Below are positions 8,549 through 16,058 of a stretch of 39,163 bases of DNA, piece after piece. The notes below the pieces were generated by a model. That model saw nothing but the letters and a program-made list of their open reading frames with translations. It did no database searches and was not told where the DNA came from. How positions within the stretch are numbered: the first letter of the stretch is position 1; each line of letters begins with the position of its first letter. Source of the stretch: Streptosporangiaceae bacterium (lineage in GTDB: Bacteria; Actinomycetota; Actinomycetes; Streptosporangiales; Streptosporangiaceae). The DNA lies in NCBI GenBank assembly GCA_025964715.1, contig JAOPYH010000159.1:1-39163 (forward strand), read 5' to 3'. A program made the translations under genes and the position numbers.

Positions 8549-8573
8549 CGCTCCCCCGGGCCGGGCCCGAGCG
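8549..8573 (+). terminator. GC-rich hairpin after the acyltransferase gene
   Basis: CGCTC and GAGCG arms enclose a 15-nt C/G-rich centre, 22 nt after the stop codon. There is no T-run, so it is at best an actinobacterial I-shaped terminator. Confidence 0.35.
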
Positions 8574-8583
8574 GAGGGCGTCG

Positions 8584-8595
8584 TACGGTAAGAGG
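8584..8595 (+). promoter_or_regulatory. Possible leaderless promoter -10 (TACGGT)
   Basis: TACGGT, six bases and then GTG: the same arrangement as at several other genes in this window. A T at position 1, A at 2 and T at 6 agree with the actinobacterial -10 consensus. Confidence 0.5.
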
Positions 8596-8820
8596 GTGAC
8601 GTCGCAGATAGCGGCCGAACCGGCCGCCACGCAGATCTCGGCGCCGACAGCGGATGTCGTACACGGCTACGCGCCCCCCGTACGGCCTCCCGGCGCCGTC
8701 GTTCTCGCCTACTGCGGTGCGCTCATGATCGTCCGAGGTGAATACTCACCCGCGCCACCGGTCGACACCTGTACGGAATGCATGGCGATCTGGGAGGTTC
8801 GGCGGCGCGGACTGCCTTGA
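8596..8820 (+). CDS. Small Cys-containing hypothetical protein
   Basis: A 74-residue protein with no recognised function. The second half (VVLAYCGALMIVRGEY, then DTCTECMAIWE) has one Cys and a later C-x-x-C pair. With a fourth ligand this could form a small metal-binding knuckle, as in some small actinobacterial proteins such as the DUF3039 group. Here only three Cys are present, so metal binding is uncertain. The N-terminal 30 residues are Ala/Pro-rich and look unstructured. Support for the gene comes from GC-rich third codon positions, the TACGGT-N6-GTG promoter and a strong terminator 60 nt downstream, which together make a self-contained transcription unit. Confidence 0.65.
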   Translation: MTSQIAAEPAATQISAPTADVVHGYAPPVRPPGAVVLAYCGALMIVRGEYSPAPPVDTCTECMAIWEVRRRGLP

Positions 8821-8879
8821 CGGCCGTGACCGAGAACCCCAACACAAGAGATGCACCTGCTGAGCACGTCCATCACCTG

Positions 8880-8910
8880 AAGGCCCCTTCCGGAGATCGG
8901 AAGGGGCCTT
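8880..8910 (+). terminator. Strong hairpin terminator
   Basis: AAGGCCCCTTCCG and its exact complement CGGAAGGGGCCTT flank a 5-nt loop, giving a perfect 13-bp stem. It lies 60 nt after the small Cys protein and 150 nt before the lamin-tail gene. This is the clearest hairpin in the window; the symmetric A/T ends mean it could stop transcription on either strand. Confidence 0.85.
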
Positions 8911-9060
8911 ACAGCTGCGAGCCCGCTTTCGGGGCCGCATTGAATCGGGGCGCCATGCGCGCGTTGTCGAACTGAGACCACGGTGACGTAATCGGCCGGT
9001 CTGGTGCGCTCGTCTCAACCTGCAGCACTTCATCTCGATTTCGAGCCTGCGGGGAGAGAC

Positions 9061-9501
9061 ATGAGAATCCGTACTGCCTTGGTGGCCCTGACCGGTATCG
9101 CCGGGATCATGGCGACCGCTACGCCCGCAGAGGCCGCCTCGGCCGTCCAGATCTACCGGGTCTATTACGACTCTCCGGGCACGGACACCCGCAGCAACTC
9201 CAGCCTCAACGCCGAATACGTCGTGCTGAAGAACACCAGCCGGTCCGGCCACTCCGTGAAGGGCTGGACGCTTCGCGACAAGTCCAACCACGTCTACAAG
9301 ATCGGAACGTTGACGGTGGGCGGTGGCAAGTACGTCACGATCCACACCGGCAGTGGCCGCAACACCGCCAGCCAGCTCTACTGGGGCTCGAAGGCCTATG
9401 TCTGGAACAACACCGGGGACACCGCCTACCTGCGCACGGCCGGCGGCAGCGCCGCGGACAGCTGCTCGTGGGGCAGCGGTGGTGCGTCGAAGTACTGCTG
9501 A
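9061..9501 (+). CDS. Secreted lamin-tail-domain (LTD) protein
   Basis: A 146-residue exported protein made of a signal peptide and one lamin-tail (Ig-like) domain. The first 25 residues (MRIRTALVALTGIAGIMA, then TPAEAA) form a standard signal peptide with an AxA cleavage site. The domain pattern is seen in NAEYVVLKNTS near residue 58, then VKGWTLRDKSNHVYKIG and a closing AYVWNNTGDTAYLR. Such proteins are common and secreted in actinomycetes; the domain is thought to mediate binding at the cell surface, and no enzymatic activity is expected. GGGGAGAG upstream of the ATG at 9061 supports this start over an in-frame GTG at 9004. Two Cys residues near the C-terminus may form a disulfide. The gene is convergent with cysteine dioxygenase, 4 nt apart. 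Confidence 0.88.
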   Translation: MRIRTALVALTGIAGIMATATPAEAASAVQIYRVYYDSPGTDTRSNSSLNAEYVVLKNTSRSGHSVKGWTLRDKSNHVYKIGTLTVGGGKYVTIHTGSGRNTASQLYWGSKAYVWNNTGDTAYLRTAGGSAADSCSWGSGGASKYC

Positions 9502-9505
9502 GTGC

Positions 9506-10012
9506 CTATGCCACCTCGTCGACCTGGTCGATGGGGCGGAGCTCGTCGGCGTAGCTCACCGAGATCCGGCGCATCACGCCGTCCTCGGTGATGGAGTACT
9601 GGCCGAGCCGCCATAGCGGCGGCGAGTAGGCGTGGATCGAGACGCTCGCGTCCGCGGCTCCGACCAGCCGGTGGATGTGGTCGGGGCCGAAGCGAAAAGA
9701 GATCCCGTCGGGCACCACCGTCTCCAGGTGCGCGCCACCGATCCGTGGGTTGCACTCCTTCAGCGCACCACTGACGACCCGCACCGCCCCCGAGGAGATG
9801 TCGTGGTCATGCCACCCGGTGTCGTTGTCCTGGGTCCAGCAGAGCAGCCACACGTCGACGTACTCGTCCCGATAGAGCGACGCGTAGTGGCGCTGCTCGC
9901 TCGAGTAGGCGACATGGTCGCGCCAGACCTCGGGCCGGTCCGCAAGCCGGTCAACGAGATCTTGCAGTTCCTGCTTGCTGAGTGAACGGACGGGCAGGGC
10001 TTCCCAGGACAT
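9506..10012 (-). CDS. Cysteine dioxygenase family cupin
   Basis: A 168-residue cupin of the type I cysteine dioxygenase family, whose characterised members oxidise L-cysteine to cysteine sulfinate with Fe(II) and O2. The iron ligands are visible as His68 and His70 in GWHDHD and a third His in PDHIHRL (His112 or His114). ISIHAYSPPL-like text near residue 125-134 (SIHAYSPPL) is also typical of the family. It is the second gene of an operon, its ATG lying 6 nt after the stop of the amidohydrolase. Bacterial members can act on other thiols such as 3-mercaptopropionate; the substrate cannot be decided from the sequence. The nearby ergothioneine cluster makes thiol metabolism a reasonable context. 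Confidence 0.88.
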   Translation of the reverse strand: MSWEALPVRSLSKQELQDLVDRLADRPEVWRDHVAYSSEQRHYASLYRDEYVDVWLLCWTQDNDTGWHDHDISSGAVRVVSGALKECNPRIGGAHLETVVPDGISFRFGPDHIHRLVGAADASVSIHAYSPPLWRLGQYSITEDGVMRRISVSYADELRPIDQVDEVA

Positions 10013-10018
10013 GGATGA

Positions 10019-10918
10019 TTACTCACTTCCAGACAGTAGGCGGCGTGGATTGGCGACGCGGATGGCGTGCCCTCCGGCCTCGCCGAGGTTGAAGTCCGCG
10101 TGCTCCGGCGGCCCGGCGTACGGGCGGTCGGAGCCGTAGACGATGGCGTCGATGCCGATGGCCCGGGCCACGGCGTCGACCGCGCGGACGCCGTACGACG
10201 ACGTCTCGACGAACGCGAGCGGGTCCACCACGCCCCGGCCGCCGCCTCGTGCCGCGAGGCGTTCGCCGTGCAGCGGGGCGAGGCCGGCCAGCAGGGTGAA
10301 GCAGGCACGCAGCCGAGGATGGCTCGGCCGCCCGAACGCGCGGAAGGCGAACCATGCCGCGTGCATCTGCTGGACGTACGGGACCAGCGCGGCCCACCAG
10401 CCGGGACCAGTGGCCGTCTCGGGGACCGGCCCAGGGTGGAGGAGCAGCGGCAGGCCGCGCTCCTGCAGCAGCTCGAGCAGGGGAGCGCAGCGCGCATAGC
10501 CGGCGGCGTCCGCCAGCGCCGTCGCCGGCAGTTGCAGCCCCGCGAATCCTCGGCCGAGCTCCTTGGCCGTCGCGGCGGCGTCGACCTCGCGTACACAGGC
10601 CGCAGCCCACGCCCCGAACGGCTGGGGGAGCGCGGCGGCCCCGTCGTGGTAGGCCCTGAGCAGTGGCTCCGCCTCCTCGGGCGGCAGCCACTCAATGCCC
10701 AGCGGAGTGGACAGGGACACCAGCGCCGTGTCCAGCCCGTCGGCACGAGCCAGCTCCGCGCGCCGCGCGAGGTCGTGGTCCTCGGGCGGGACGTCATAGG
10801 GCGGCTCGTTTTCGAGGTGCAGCGTCCAGCCGTCCAGAAACGGTGGCTCGCGGCGCCGCCGCAGCGCCTCCACGAAGGAGGGGCTCCACAGGTGCTGATG
10901 CACATCGATGCCGGTCAC
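10019..10918 (-). CDS. Amidohydrolase-2 family (TIM-barrel) metal-dependent hydrolase
   Basis: A 299-residue member of the amidohydrolase-2 family. Its N-terminus has the metal-binding DVHQHLW motif (residues 4-10). PLLLHPGPV supplies a further His, and VYGSDRPYAGP near the C-terminus gives the catalytic Asp. Family members hydrolyse lactones and amides or decarboxylate aromatic acids; which applies here is not evident. The GTG at 10918 was chosen because GGGAGGG lies about 10 nt upstream and the metal motif follows at the usual distance; longer in-frame starts exist. The gene heads a two-gene operon with the cysteine dioxygenase. It is divergent from a LacI regulator, and the intervening repeats suggest that regulator controls it. 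Confidence 0.82.
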   Translation of the reverse strand: MTGIDVHQHLWSPSFVEALRRRREPPFLDGWTLHLENEPPYDVPPEDHDLARRAELARADGLDTALVSLSTPLGIEWLPPEEAEPLLRAYHDGAAALPQPFGAWAAACVREVDAAATAKELGRGFAGLQLPATALADAAGYARCAPLLELLQERGLPLLLHPGPVPETATGPGWWAALVPYVQQMHAAWFAFRAFGRPSHPRLRACFTLLAGLAPLHGERLAARGGGRGVVDPLAFVETSSYGVRAVDAVARAIGIDAIVYGSDRPYAGPPEHADFNLGEAGGHAIRVANPRRLLSGSE

Positions 10919-10995
10919 GACCGTGAATCCCTCCCGCGACACCATGGAACCGATGCTTTCACCACTTCGCTGGTCGACATCGTTCGGAACACGTC

Positions 10996-11034
10996 TGAAC
11001 CGCATCAGTAAACCGTTTCAGTGAACCGGTTCAG
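10996..11034. promoter_or_regulatory. Three tandem 13-nt operator-like repeats
   Basis: Three head-to-tail units fit TRAACCGNNTCAG with no spacing. The third unit contains the perfect palindrome TGAACCGGTTCA (11022-11033), which resembles LacI-family operators with their central CG. The array sits between the amidohydrolase start and the LacI gene start, 59 nt before the latter. It is the natural candidate for the binding site of that LacI protein. Confidence 0.7.
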
Positions 11035-11036
11035 GG

Positions 11037-11050
11037 CTTGATCCGTCAAG
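11037..11050. promoter_or_regulatory. Short inverted repeat before the LacI gene
   Basis: CTTGA-TCCG-TCAAG has perfect 5-bp arms and lies just after the 13-nt repeats and 43 nt before the LacI start. It could be a second operator or chance. Confidence 0.3.
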
Positions 11051-11080
11051 TTGGGCCGGGTGTTTTCCGCCGTCGCGCCC

Positions 11081-11092
11081 TATGGTTGGCGG
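11081..11092 (+). promoter_or_regulatory. Possible leaderless promoter -10 (TATGGT)
   Basis: TATGGT, six bases, then the GTG chosen for the LacI regulator. There is no ribosome binding site, so a leaderless message is the simplest reading. Confidence 0.5.
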
Positions 11093-12097
11093 GTGCCTCG
11101 CAAGAGCAACCGAGCGACGATCCGAGAGGTGGCCGCGGCCACCGGCCTGTCTCCAGCGGCGGTGTCCTACGCCCTTCGTGGCATCCAGACCTCCGAGGAG
11201 ACCCAGGAGCGGGTGCGGCGGGCGGCCGATGAACTGGGATACGAGGCGCACCCGATCGCCCGTGCGCTGGCCAGCGGCCGCAGCGGCGTCGTCGGTCTGC
11301 TGTCCGGTTCCCTCGAGGACTTCTGGCAGCAGACCCTCGCAGTGGGGATCGGACGAGAGCTGCTGGCCCGGGATCGCTACGCGCTCATCCTGGACGCCGG
11401 CGGCGACCCGCAGCGCGAACTCGATCTGGCCCGGCGGCTGAGGGACCAACGGGTCGACGGCATCATCGTGCAGCCGCTGGACCCGTCGGCTCCGCTGTGG
11501 GCCGACCTCGCCGAGACGCTGCCGGTCGTCTCGATCGGCGACGCGCTGGACGGCGGCCGTGCCAAGGGCGAGGTCGTGTTCGACAACCGCCGCGGGGTGA
11601 CCCTCGCCCTGGAACATCTGCACGGCCTCGGACACCGCCGCATCGCCGTGCTGACCTCCACGCGGGCCAGCACCCCGGACCGGCCCGCCGACGTGCACGT
11701 GAACTCCGAGGCCGAGCGGCTCGCGCTGCAGGTCACCATGGTCACGGCCCCGCAGGCGCTGAAGGAGGCCACGCTCGTCGCGCTGGAGGTCCTGTCGGCG
11801 GATCCCGCGCCCACCGCGGTGTTCTGCTTCTCCGACTCGATCGCCTACGGCGTCTACGCGGCGACGCGCGAGCTCGGGCTGGCCGTGCCGGGTGACGTCT
11901 CGGTCTGCGGGTACGACAACCACCCGATCTCAGCACTGCTGACACCCCCGCTCACCACGGTCGACTGGGACATCGACGGCATCGTCAACGCGGCCGTGCG
12001 GGTGGTGGTCGGCGCGATCGAGGGCAAGCCGCGGCGTCGCCGCATCGTGCGTGAGCCGACCCTGCGCTACCGCTCCTCGACCGGCCCGCACGGGTGA
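11093..12097 (+). CDS. LacI/GalR-family transcriptional regulator
   Basis: A 334-residue LacI-family repressor. The N-terminal helix-turn-helix with hinge is clear: ATIREVAAATGLSPAAVSYAL (here the ATIREV to VSYAL segment, residues 8-28), then the hinge helix ending in NYEAHPIARAL-like text (YEAHPIARALASG). The periplasmic-binding-like effector domain follows, with FCFSDSIAYGVYAATRELG and DVSVCGYDNHPIS as typical late motifs. The start was set at the GTG at 11093 because the helix-turn-helix begins directly after it and a -10-like TATGGT lies 6 nt upstream. It is divergent from the amidohydrolase and cysteine dioxygenase operon and convergent with the lyase-like gene. Autoregulation through the 10996-11034 array is likely. 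The effector is unknown. Confidence 0.92.
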   Translation: MPRKSNRATIREVAAATGLSPAAVSYALRGIQTSEETQERVRRAADELGYEAHPIARALASGRSGVVGLLSGSLEDFWQQTLAVGIGRELLARDRYALILDAGGDPQRELDLARRLRDQRVDGIIVQPLDPSAPLWADLAETLPVVSIGDALDGGRAKGEVVFDNRRGVTLALEHLHGLGHRRIAVLTSTRASTPDRPADVHVNSEAERLALQVTMVTAPQALKEATLVALEVLSADPAPTAVFCFSDSIAYGVYAATRELGLAVPGDVSVCGYDNHPISALLTPPLTTVDWDIDGIVNAAVRVVVGAIEGKPRRRRIVREPTLRYRSSTGPHG

Positions 12098-12105
12098 CCG
12101 GCCGC

Positions 12106-12120
12106 CTCCGGCCACCGGAG
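12106..12120. terminator. Short hairpin between convergent genes
   Basis: CTCCGG-CCA-CCGGAG forms a 6-bp stem between the stops of the LacI gene and the lyase-like gene. There is no T-run; it may act as a weak bidirectional terminator. Confidence 0.35.
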
Positions 12121-12134
12121 CCGCGGCCCGGCTC

Positions 12135-13613
12135 TCACCAGGGGCCCCGTCGCGGTTCGGCGGTTATGCCGGCCGAGAAGTCCTCGAGATCGAGAAGGTC
12201 GGCGGCAGCGGCGATGTCGCCGTCGAGAGGCCGGTCCTCCGCCCGGGGGTCCAGAACCGCGGTGGCGAGGTCGTAGGCGACCTTCAGCGGACCTCCGGCC
12301 GGAGCGCGGCCTTGCATGCGCAGAGCGCGGATGGCCCCGACGAGCTCACAGCCGAGGGCGATCCGGTAGGCGGCGAGGGCGTCCGTGGTCGCCCGGGCGG
12401 ACTGCGGCGAGAAACCGGCGTGCTCCTCGACACCGCGCGACAGCACGGCGTTGCCGAGCGCGGCCGGGCTGGCATAGCGACGGATGTCGGCGATCGCGGA
12501 CTGCGCCACGTACTCGAGGATCATGATGCCGGAGCTGGCCTCGGTCGCGGCCAGGAACGGGTGCAGGCCGGTGAACGACGGCTCGACGAGGGTGCCGAGC
12601 CGGGACGCGGACAGGGCGACGGTCTGGAACAGCGCGGCCCGCGCCGAGTCGAGGGCGAGCCCGACATAGGCCGTGTGGAAGTTGCCGTTGTGCCAGACGC
12701 TGCGGCCGGCCACGTCCACCAGCGGGTTCTCCGCGGCGGCGTTGATCTCCCGGGTCACGACTCCTTCGGCGTACGCCGCCGAGTCGACCGCAGGGCCGTG
12801 CACCTGCGGAAACGCGCGGTAGCCGTACGGATCCTGGATCCGCCCCGGGGAGGATCCCTCATAGGCCAGCAGCGTCCGCATGGCGGCCGCGACCTGCTGC
12901 TGGCCGGGGTGGGGGCAGGCCTCGTGCACGATCGGCGCGTAGGGCTCCAGAGATCCGTACGCGGCCATCAGCGACAGCGCCGCGATCACGACGGAGGCGC
13001 GCAGCAGCCGGTTCAGATCGGTCACCGCGATCGCGGCCTCGGCGAGGATCGCGGCGTTGGAGCTGATGAAGGCCAGGGCATCGGGGGAGCGGAGCGGGAA
13101 CTCCGGGCCGCGCTCGCCGCCGATCCACTGCCGCTCGCCCAGCAGGCACAACGCGGTGGAGGCCAGTGCCGTGAGGTCGCCGGTTCCGATCGCGCCATAG
13201 ATCGGTACGGGCGGTGTCAACCCGAGGTTCACCACGTCCGCCAGGACCGGCAGGACACCGGGGTCCACCCCGGCGCCGCCGGCCGCCAGCTGGTTGAGCC
13301 GCACGGCCAGCATGGCGCGGCCGATCTCGGGGCTCAGGAGCGGGCCGGCTCCCGCGGCGTGGCTGCGCAGCAGTCGCAGCCCGTGCGCGTCGGCGTCGTC
13401 CCATTCGACATCGACCAGCCGGTTGGCCCCCACCCCCGTGGTCCGCCCGTATACAGGCTGTCTGCTCGTCACCTCGCGGGCGACCTCCCACGCCTCACGG
13501 GCGCGGTCGAGGCCGGCCTCGGACACGCCGACGTGGACCTCGTCACGTGCGATTCGCGTCACGTCGGCACATGTGAGGGCCGTGCCGTCGATAACGATTC
13601 GGGCGCTGATCAC
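12135..13613 (-). CDS. Aromatic amino acid lyase (HAL/PAL-family) paralogue without the MIO triad
   Basis: A 492-residue protein of the histidine/phenylalanine ammonia-lyase family. The family fold is clear: YGRTTGVGANRLV (HAL Tyr53 region), RSHAAGAG (His83 region), RIQDPYGYRAFPQVHG (Tyr280/Arg283 region), WHNGNFH and VEEHAGFSP (Glu414 region). The cofactor site differs. Where HutH has Ala-Ser-Gly (or Cys-Ser-Gly) before Asp-Leu, this protein has Gly143-Thr144-Gly145 (GAIGTGDLTALA, codons at 13179-13187). The Asn of the INGT motif is also replaced (FISSNAA). Classical MIO formation from Ser is therefore not possible. It may use another elimination mechanism or a Thr-derived variant cofactor. 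The GTG at 13613 follows a GAGGGTGAT stretch. The gene is divergent from the OpuC-type importer and convergent with the LacI gene. It is not a second HutH; the substrate is unknown. Confidence 0.85.
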   Translation of the reverse strand: MISARIVIDGTALTCADVTRIARDEVHVGVSEAGLDRAREAWEVAREVTSRQPVYGRTTGVGANRLVDVEWDDADAHGLRLLRSHAAGAGPLLSPEIGRAMLAVRLNQLAAGGAGVDPGVLPVLADVVNLGLTPPVPIYGAIGTGDLTALASTALCLLGERQWIGGERGPEFPLRSPDALAFISSNAAILAEAAIAVTDLNRLLRASVVIAALSLMAAYGSLEPYAPIVHEACPHPGQQQVAAAMRTLLAYEGSSPGRIQDPYGYRAFPQVHGPAVDSAAYAEGVVTREINAAAENPLVDVAGRSVWHNGNFHTAYVGLALDSARAALFQTVALSASRLGTLVEPSFTGLHPFLAATEASSGIMILEYVAQSAIADIRRYASPAALGNAVLSRGVEEHAGFSPQSARATTDALAAYRIALGCELVGAIRALRMQGRAPAGGPLKVAYDLATAVLDPRAEDRPLDGDIAAAADLLDLEDFSAGITAEPRRGPW

Positions 13614-13692
13614 ATCACCCTCGTCACAATCCGTACTAATTCCGCCGTCATAGTAGACAATTGCAGGCCCGGGTCGGACGCTTCAAGGTCCG

Positions 13693-13746
13693 GTGACGTG
13701 CGCACTCATCGTTGGGTACGGTCGTTCGGGCATTGTTTTACGCAAT
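13693..13746 (+). promoter_or_regulatory. Candidate promoter and operator of the OpuC-type importer
   Basis: GTGACG (13693-13698), 18 bases and TACGGT (13717-13722) make a plausible -35/-10 pair. About 10 nt downstream lies the imperfect 15-nt palindrome ATTGTTTTACGCAAT (13732-13746), which would sit just after the transcription start, where a repressor could block. No binding protein can be named. Confidence 0.35.
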
Positions 13747-13791
13747 CTTGGCACTCGATGAGATCACGGCGTCAACCGCGCCGGTGAGGAG

Positions 13792-14616
13792 GTGGGTCGT
13801 CTGATCACCTTTGACGGCGTCACGAAGCGATACGCCGATGGCACCGTGGCCGTCGACGGCCTCAGCCTGGAGATTCCCACCGCCAAGATCACCGTCCTCG
13901 TCGGACCGTCCGGCTGTGGCAAGACGACCACGCTGCGGATGATCAACAGGATGATAGACCCGACCGGCGGCGTCATCAGTATCGACGGCACCGACGTGCG
14001 GTCCAAGAAACCGCCGGAGCTGCGCCGCGGGATCGGCTATGTGATCCAGCAGGCCGGGCTCTTCCCGCACCGCACCGTCCTGAACAACATCGCCACCGTG
14101 CCCTTCCTGCTCGGCTGGGACAAGAAGAAGGCGCGCGACCGGGCGCGCGAGCTCATGGAGAGCGTCGGCCTCGACGCCGCCATGGCCTCCCGCTACCCCT
14201 ACCAGCTCTCGGGTGGTCAGCAGCAGCGTGTGGGCGTCGCCCGGGCGCTGGCGGCGGATCCGCCGATCATGCTCATGGACGAGCCCTTCAGCGCGGTCGA
14301 CCCGATCGTGCGGAGCAGCCTGCAGGACGAGTTCCTGCGCCTGCAGTCGGAGTTGCAGAAGACGATCGTGTTCGTCACCCACGACATCGACGAGGCGGTC
14401 AAGCTCGGGCACCGGATCGCGGTGTTCCAGGTCGGCGGCACCCTGGCGCAGTACTCCACCCCCGAGGAGCTGCTCGCCAGCCCCAAGGACGGCTTCGTGA
14501 CCGACTTCCTCGGCGGCGACCGCGGCCTCAAGCGGCTGCGGTTCTTCCAGGAGCTGGACGCCCAGGACGCCGCGGTGCCGGCCGAAGCGGGCGAGACCCC
14601 GGTCGGAGGCCAGTGA
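13792..14616 (+). CDS. ABC importer ATPase, OpuCA/ProV/HutV-like
   Basis: A 274-residue ATP-binding subunit of a quaternary-amine or histidine-type ABC importer. Walker A is GPSGCGKTT near residue 37, the Q-loop is VIQQAGLFPH, the signature is LSGGQQQRVGVARAL and Walker B is IMLMDEPFSAVDP, followed by the switch His in VTHD. Unlike many OpuCA/ProV proteins it has no C-terminal CBS domains, so ionic-strength sensing of that type is unlikely. The start is uncertain. GTG at 13792 touches the GAGGAG sequence, while a CTG at 13801 would be better spaced and matches family N-termini that begin at the ITFDGVTKRY segment. It heads the operon with both permeases and the binding protein. Confidence 0.92.
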   Translation: MGRLITFDGVTKRYADGTVAVDGLSLEIPTAKITVLVGPSGCGKTTTLRMINRMIDPTGGVISIDGTDVRSKKPPELRRGIGYVIQQAGLFPHRTVLNNIATVPFLLGWDKKKARDRARELMESVGLDAAMASRYPYQLSGGQQQRVGVARALAADPPIMLMDEPFSAVDPIVRSSLQDEFLRLQSELQKTIVFVTHDIDEAVKLGHRIAVFQVGGTLAQYSTPEELLASPKDGFVTDFLGGDRGLKRLRFFQELDAQDAAVPAEAGETPVGGQ

Positions 14617-14620
14617 CCCC

Positions 14621-15307
14621 ATGGCCGTGATGGCAATGGCAGGCGACGGCGAGCCGCTGGTCCGGTGGAACTGGATCACAGGGCATGTGGGGGACTTCGC
14701 CGACATGACCGGCCAGCACCTCTACCTGGCGCTGCTGCCGGTCGTGCTGGGACTGCTGATCTCCATCCCGCTCGGCGTCGCCTCGATCCGCTGGTCGTGG
14801 TTGTACGCGCCGGTGTTCGCCGGGGCCAACCTGCTCTACGCGGTCCCGTCGCTGGCGCTGTTCATGCTCATGCTCGACCTCACGGGACTCAACTCCGCGC
14901 TGACCGCGATCGTCCCGCTCACCGGCTACACACTCGCGGTCCTCGTGCCCAACGTGGTGGACGGGCTCCGCCAGGTGCCCGACTCGGTGCGGCAGGCGGC
15001 GACGGCCGTGGGGTTCGGCCCCTGGCGCAGGCTGATCCAGGTCGAGCTGCCCATCGCCGTACCCGTCATCATGGCCGGCCTGCGGGTCGCGACCGTGTCG
15101 AGCATCAGTCTCGTGAGCGTGGCCGTGCTGGTCGGCCAGGGCGGGCTGGGACAGCTGTTCACCGACGGTGCCCAGCGGGAGTTCCCGACGCCGATCATCG
15201 CGGGGATCGTGCTGACGATCCTCCTGGCCTTCGCGGCGGACCTGGTCCTGGTCCTCGCGCAACGGCTGCTCACCCCATGGGCGAGGACCCGGAGGCGAAC
15301 GGCGTGA
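14621..15307 (+). CDS. ABC importer permease, OpuCB/ProW-like
   Basis: A 228-residue inner-membrane permease of the BPD_transp_1 type with about five or six hydrophobic helices. The cytoplasmic EAA-type loop that docks on the ATPase is seen in RQAATAVGFGPWRRLIQVELP near residues 124-145. It lies 4 nt after the ATPase gene stop. The ATG at 14621 was taken, but an in-frame ATG at 14633 is possible. The TGA overlaps the GTG of the second permease (GTGA), so the two are translationally coupled. In the OpuC/ProU group the two permeases form a heterodimer. Confidence 0.9.
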   Translation: MAVMAMAGDGEPLVRWNWITGHVGDFADMTGQHLYLALLPVVLGLLISIPLGVASIRWSWLYAPVFAGANLLYAVPSLALFMLMLDLTGLNSALTAIVPLTGYTLAVLVPNVVDGLRQVPDSVRQAATAVGFGPWRRLIQVELPIAVPVIMAGLRVATVSSISLVSVAVLVGQGGLGQLFTDGAQREFPTPIIAGIVLTILLAFAADLVLVLAQRLLTPWARTRRRTA

Positions 15308-15981
15308 ACATCATCGGGCTCTTCTGGGACTGGTTCAGCCACGCCCCGAACTGGCACGGACCCGACGGGATCCCCACCCGCCTGGCCGAGCACATCTGGT
15401 ACTCCGGGCTGTCGCTGCTGGTCGCCGCGGCCATCGGGCTGCCGCTCGGACTGCTCACCGGGCACACCGGCCGTGGCGGGCTGCTGGCCGCGAGCCTGGC
15501 CAACTTCGCGCGTGCGCTGCCCACCCTGGGCATCGTGATCCTGGTCGTCCTCCTCTATGGGGTCGGGCTGGTGCCGGTGCTCGCGGCACTGATCGCCCTG
15601 GCCGTGCCCCCGATCCTGGTGAACACCTACGAGGGCATCCGTACGGTGGACGCCGACGTCAAGGACGCCGCGCAGGGCATGGGCATGACCTGGCGCGAGG
15701 TCCTGTTCCAGGTGGAGATCCCCGCGGCGATGCCGCTCATCCTGCTGGGCCTGCGCACCGCGGCGATCCAGATCGTGGCCACCGCCACGGTCGCCGCCTA
15801 TGTGAGCCTCGGCGGGCTGGGCCGCTACATCTTCGACGGATTCCAGCGACAGGATTACAACGCGGTCGTCGGCGGCTCGGTGCTCGTCGTGCTGCTCGCC
15901 GTGATCGTGGCAGGGGTCTTCCTCCTGCTGCGCCGGTTCCTGGTCCCCGCGGGCGTTCGCCAGGGCGGGAGGGCGGCCTAG
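15304..15981 (+). CDS. ABC importer permease, OpuCD/ProW-like
   Basis: The second permease of the importer, 225 residues, again with a BPD_transp_1 domain. The docking loop reads DAAQGMGMTWREVLFQVEIP. Family-typical ARALPTLGIVILVVLLYGVG and YVSLGGLGRYIFDGF segments are also present. The GTG at 15304 was chosen because GGAGG lies 8 nt upstream and the codon overlaps the preceding stop as GTGA; an ATG at 15277 lies deeper in the upstream gene. It is similar to but clearly distinct from the first permease, as expected for a heterodimeric pore. Confidence 0.9.
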   Translation: MNIIGLFWDWFSHAPNWHGPDGIPTRLAEHIWYSGLSLLVAAAIGLPLGLLTGHTGRGGLLAASLANFARALPTLGIVILVVLLYGVGLVPVLAALIALAVPPILVNTYEGIRTVDADVKDAAQGMGMTWREVLFQVEIPAAMPLILLGLRTAAIQIVATATVAAYVSLGGLGRYIFDGFQRQDYNAVVGGSVLVVLLAVIVAGVFLLLRRFLVPAGVRQGGRAA

Positions 15982-16012
15982 CCAGGACGCTCTGCCCGCG
16001 CCGTCCGCACGT

Positions 16013-16036
16013 CCGATCTTCCGCAAGCCAGATCGG
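16013..16036 (+). other. Intercistronic hairpin before the binding-protein gene
   Basis: CCGATCT and AGATCGG are perfect 7-nt arms around a 10-nt loop, in the 77-nt gap between the permease and the lipoprotein gene. Such a hairpin may stabilise or process the message so that binding protein is made in excess of the permeases. Confidence 0.45.
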
Positions 16037-16058
16037 TCCCCCGAGAGGATACGTACGC

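Noticed and set aside
12135..13613. Calling this gene a second hutH
   Set aside because: It belongs to the family but lacks the MIO-forming triad and the INGT Asn, and a complete hutH with its operon lies at 17878-19443.
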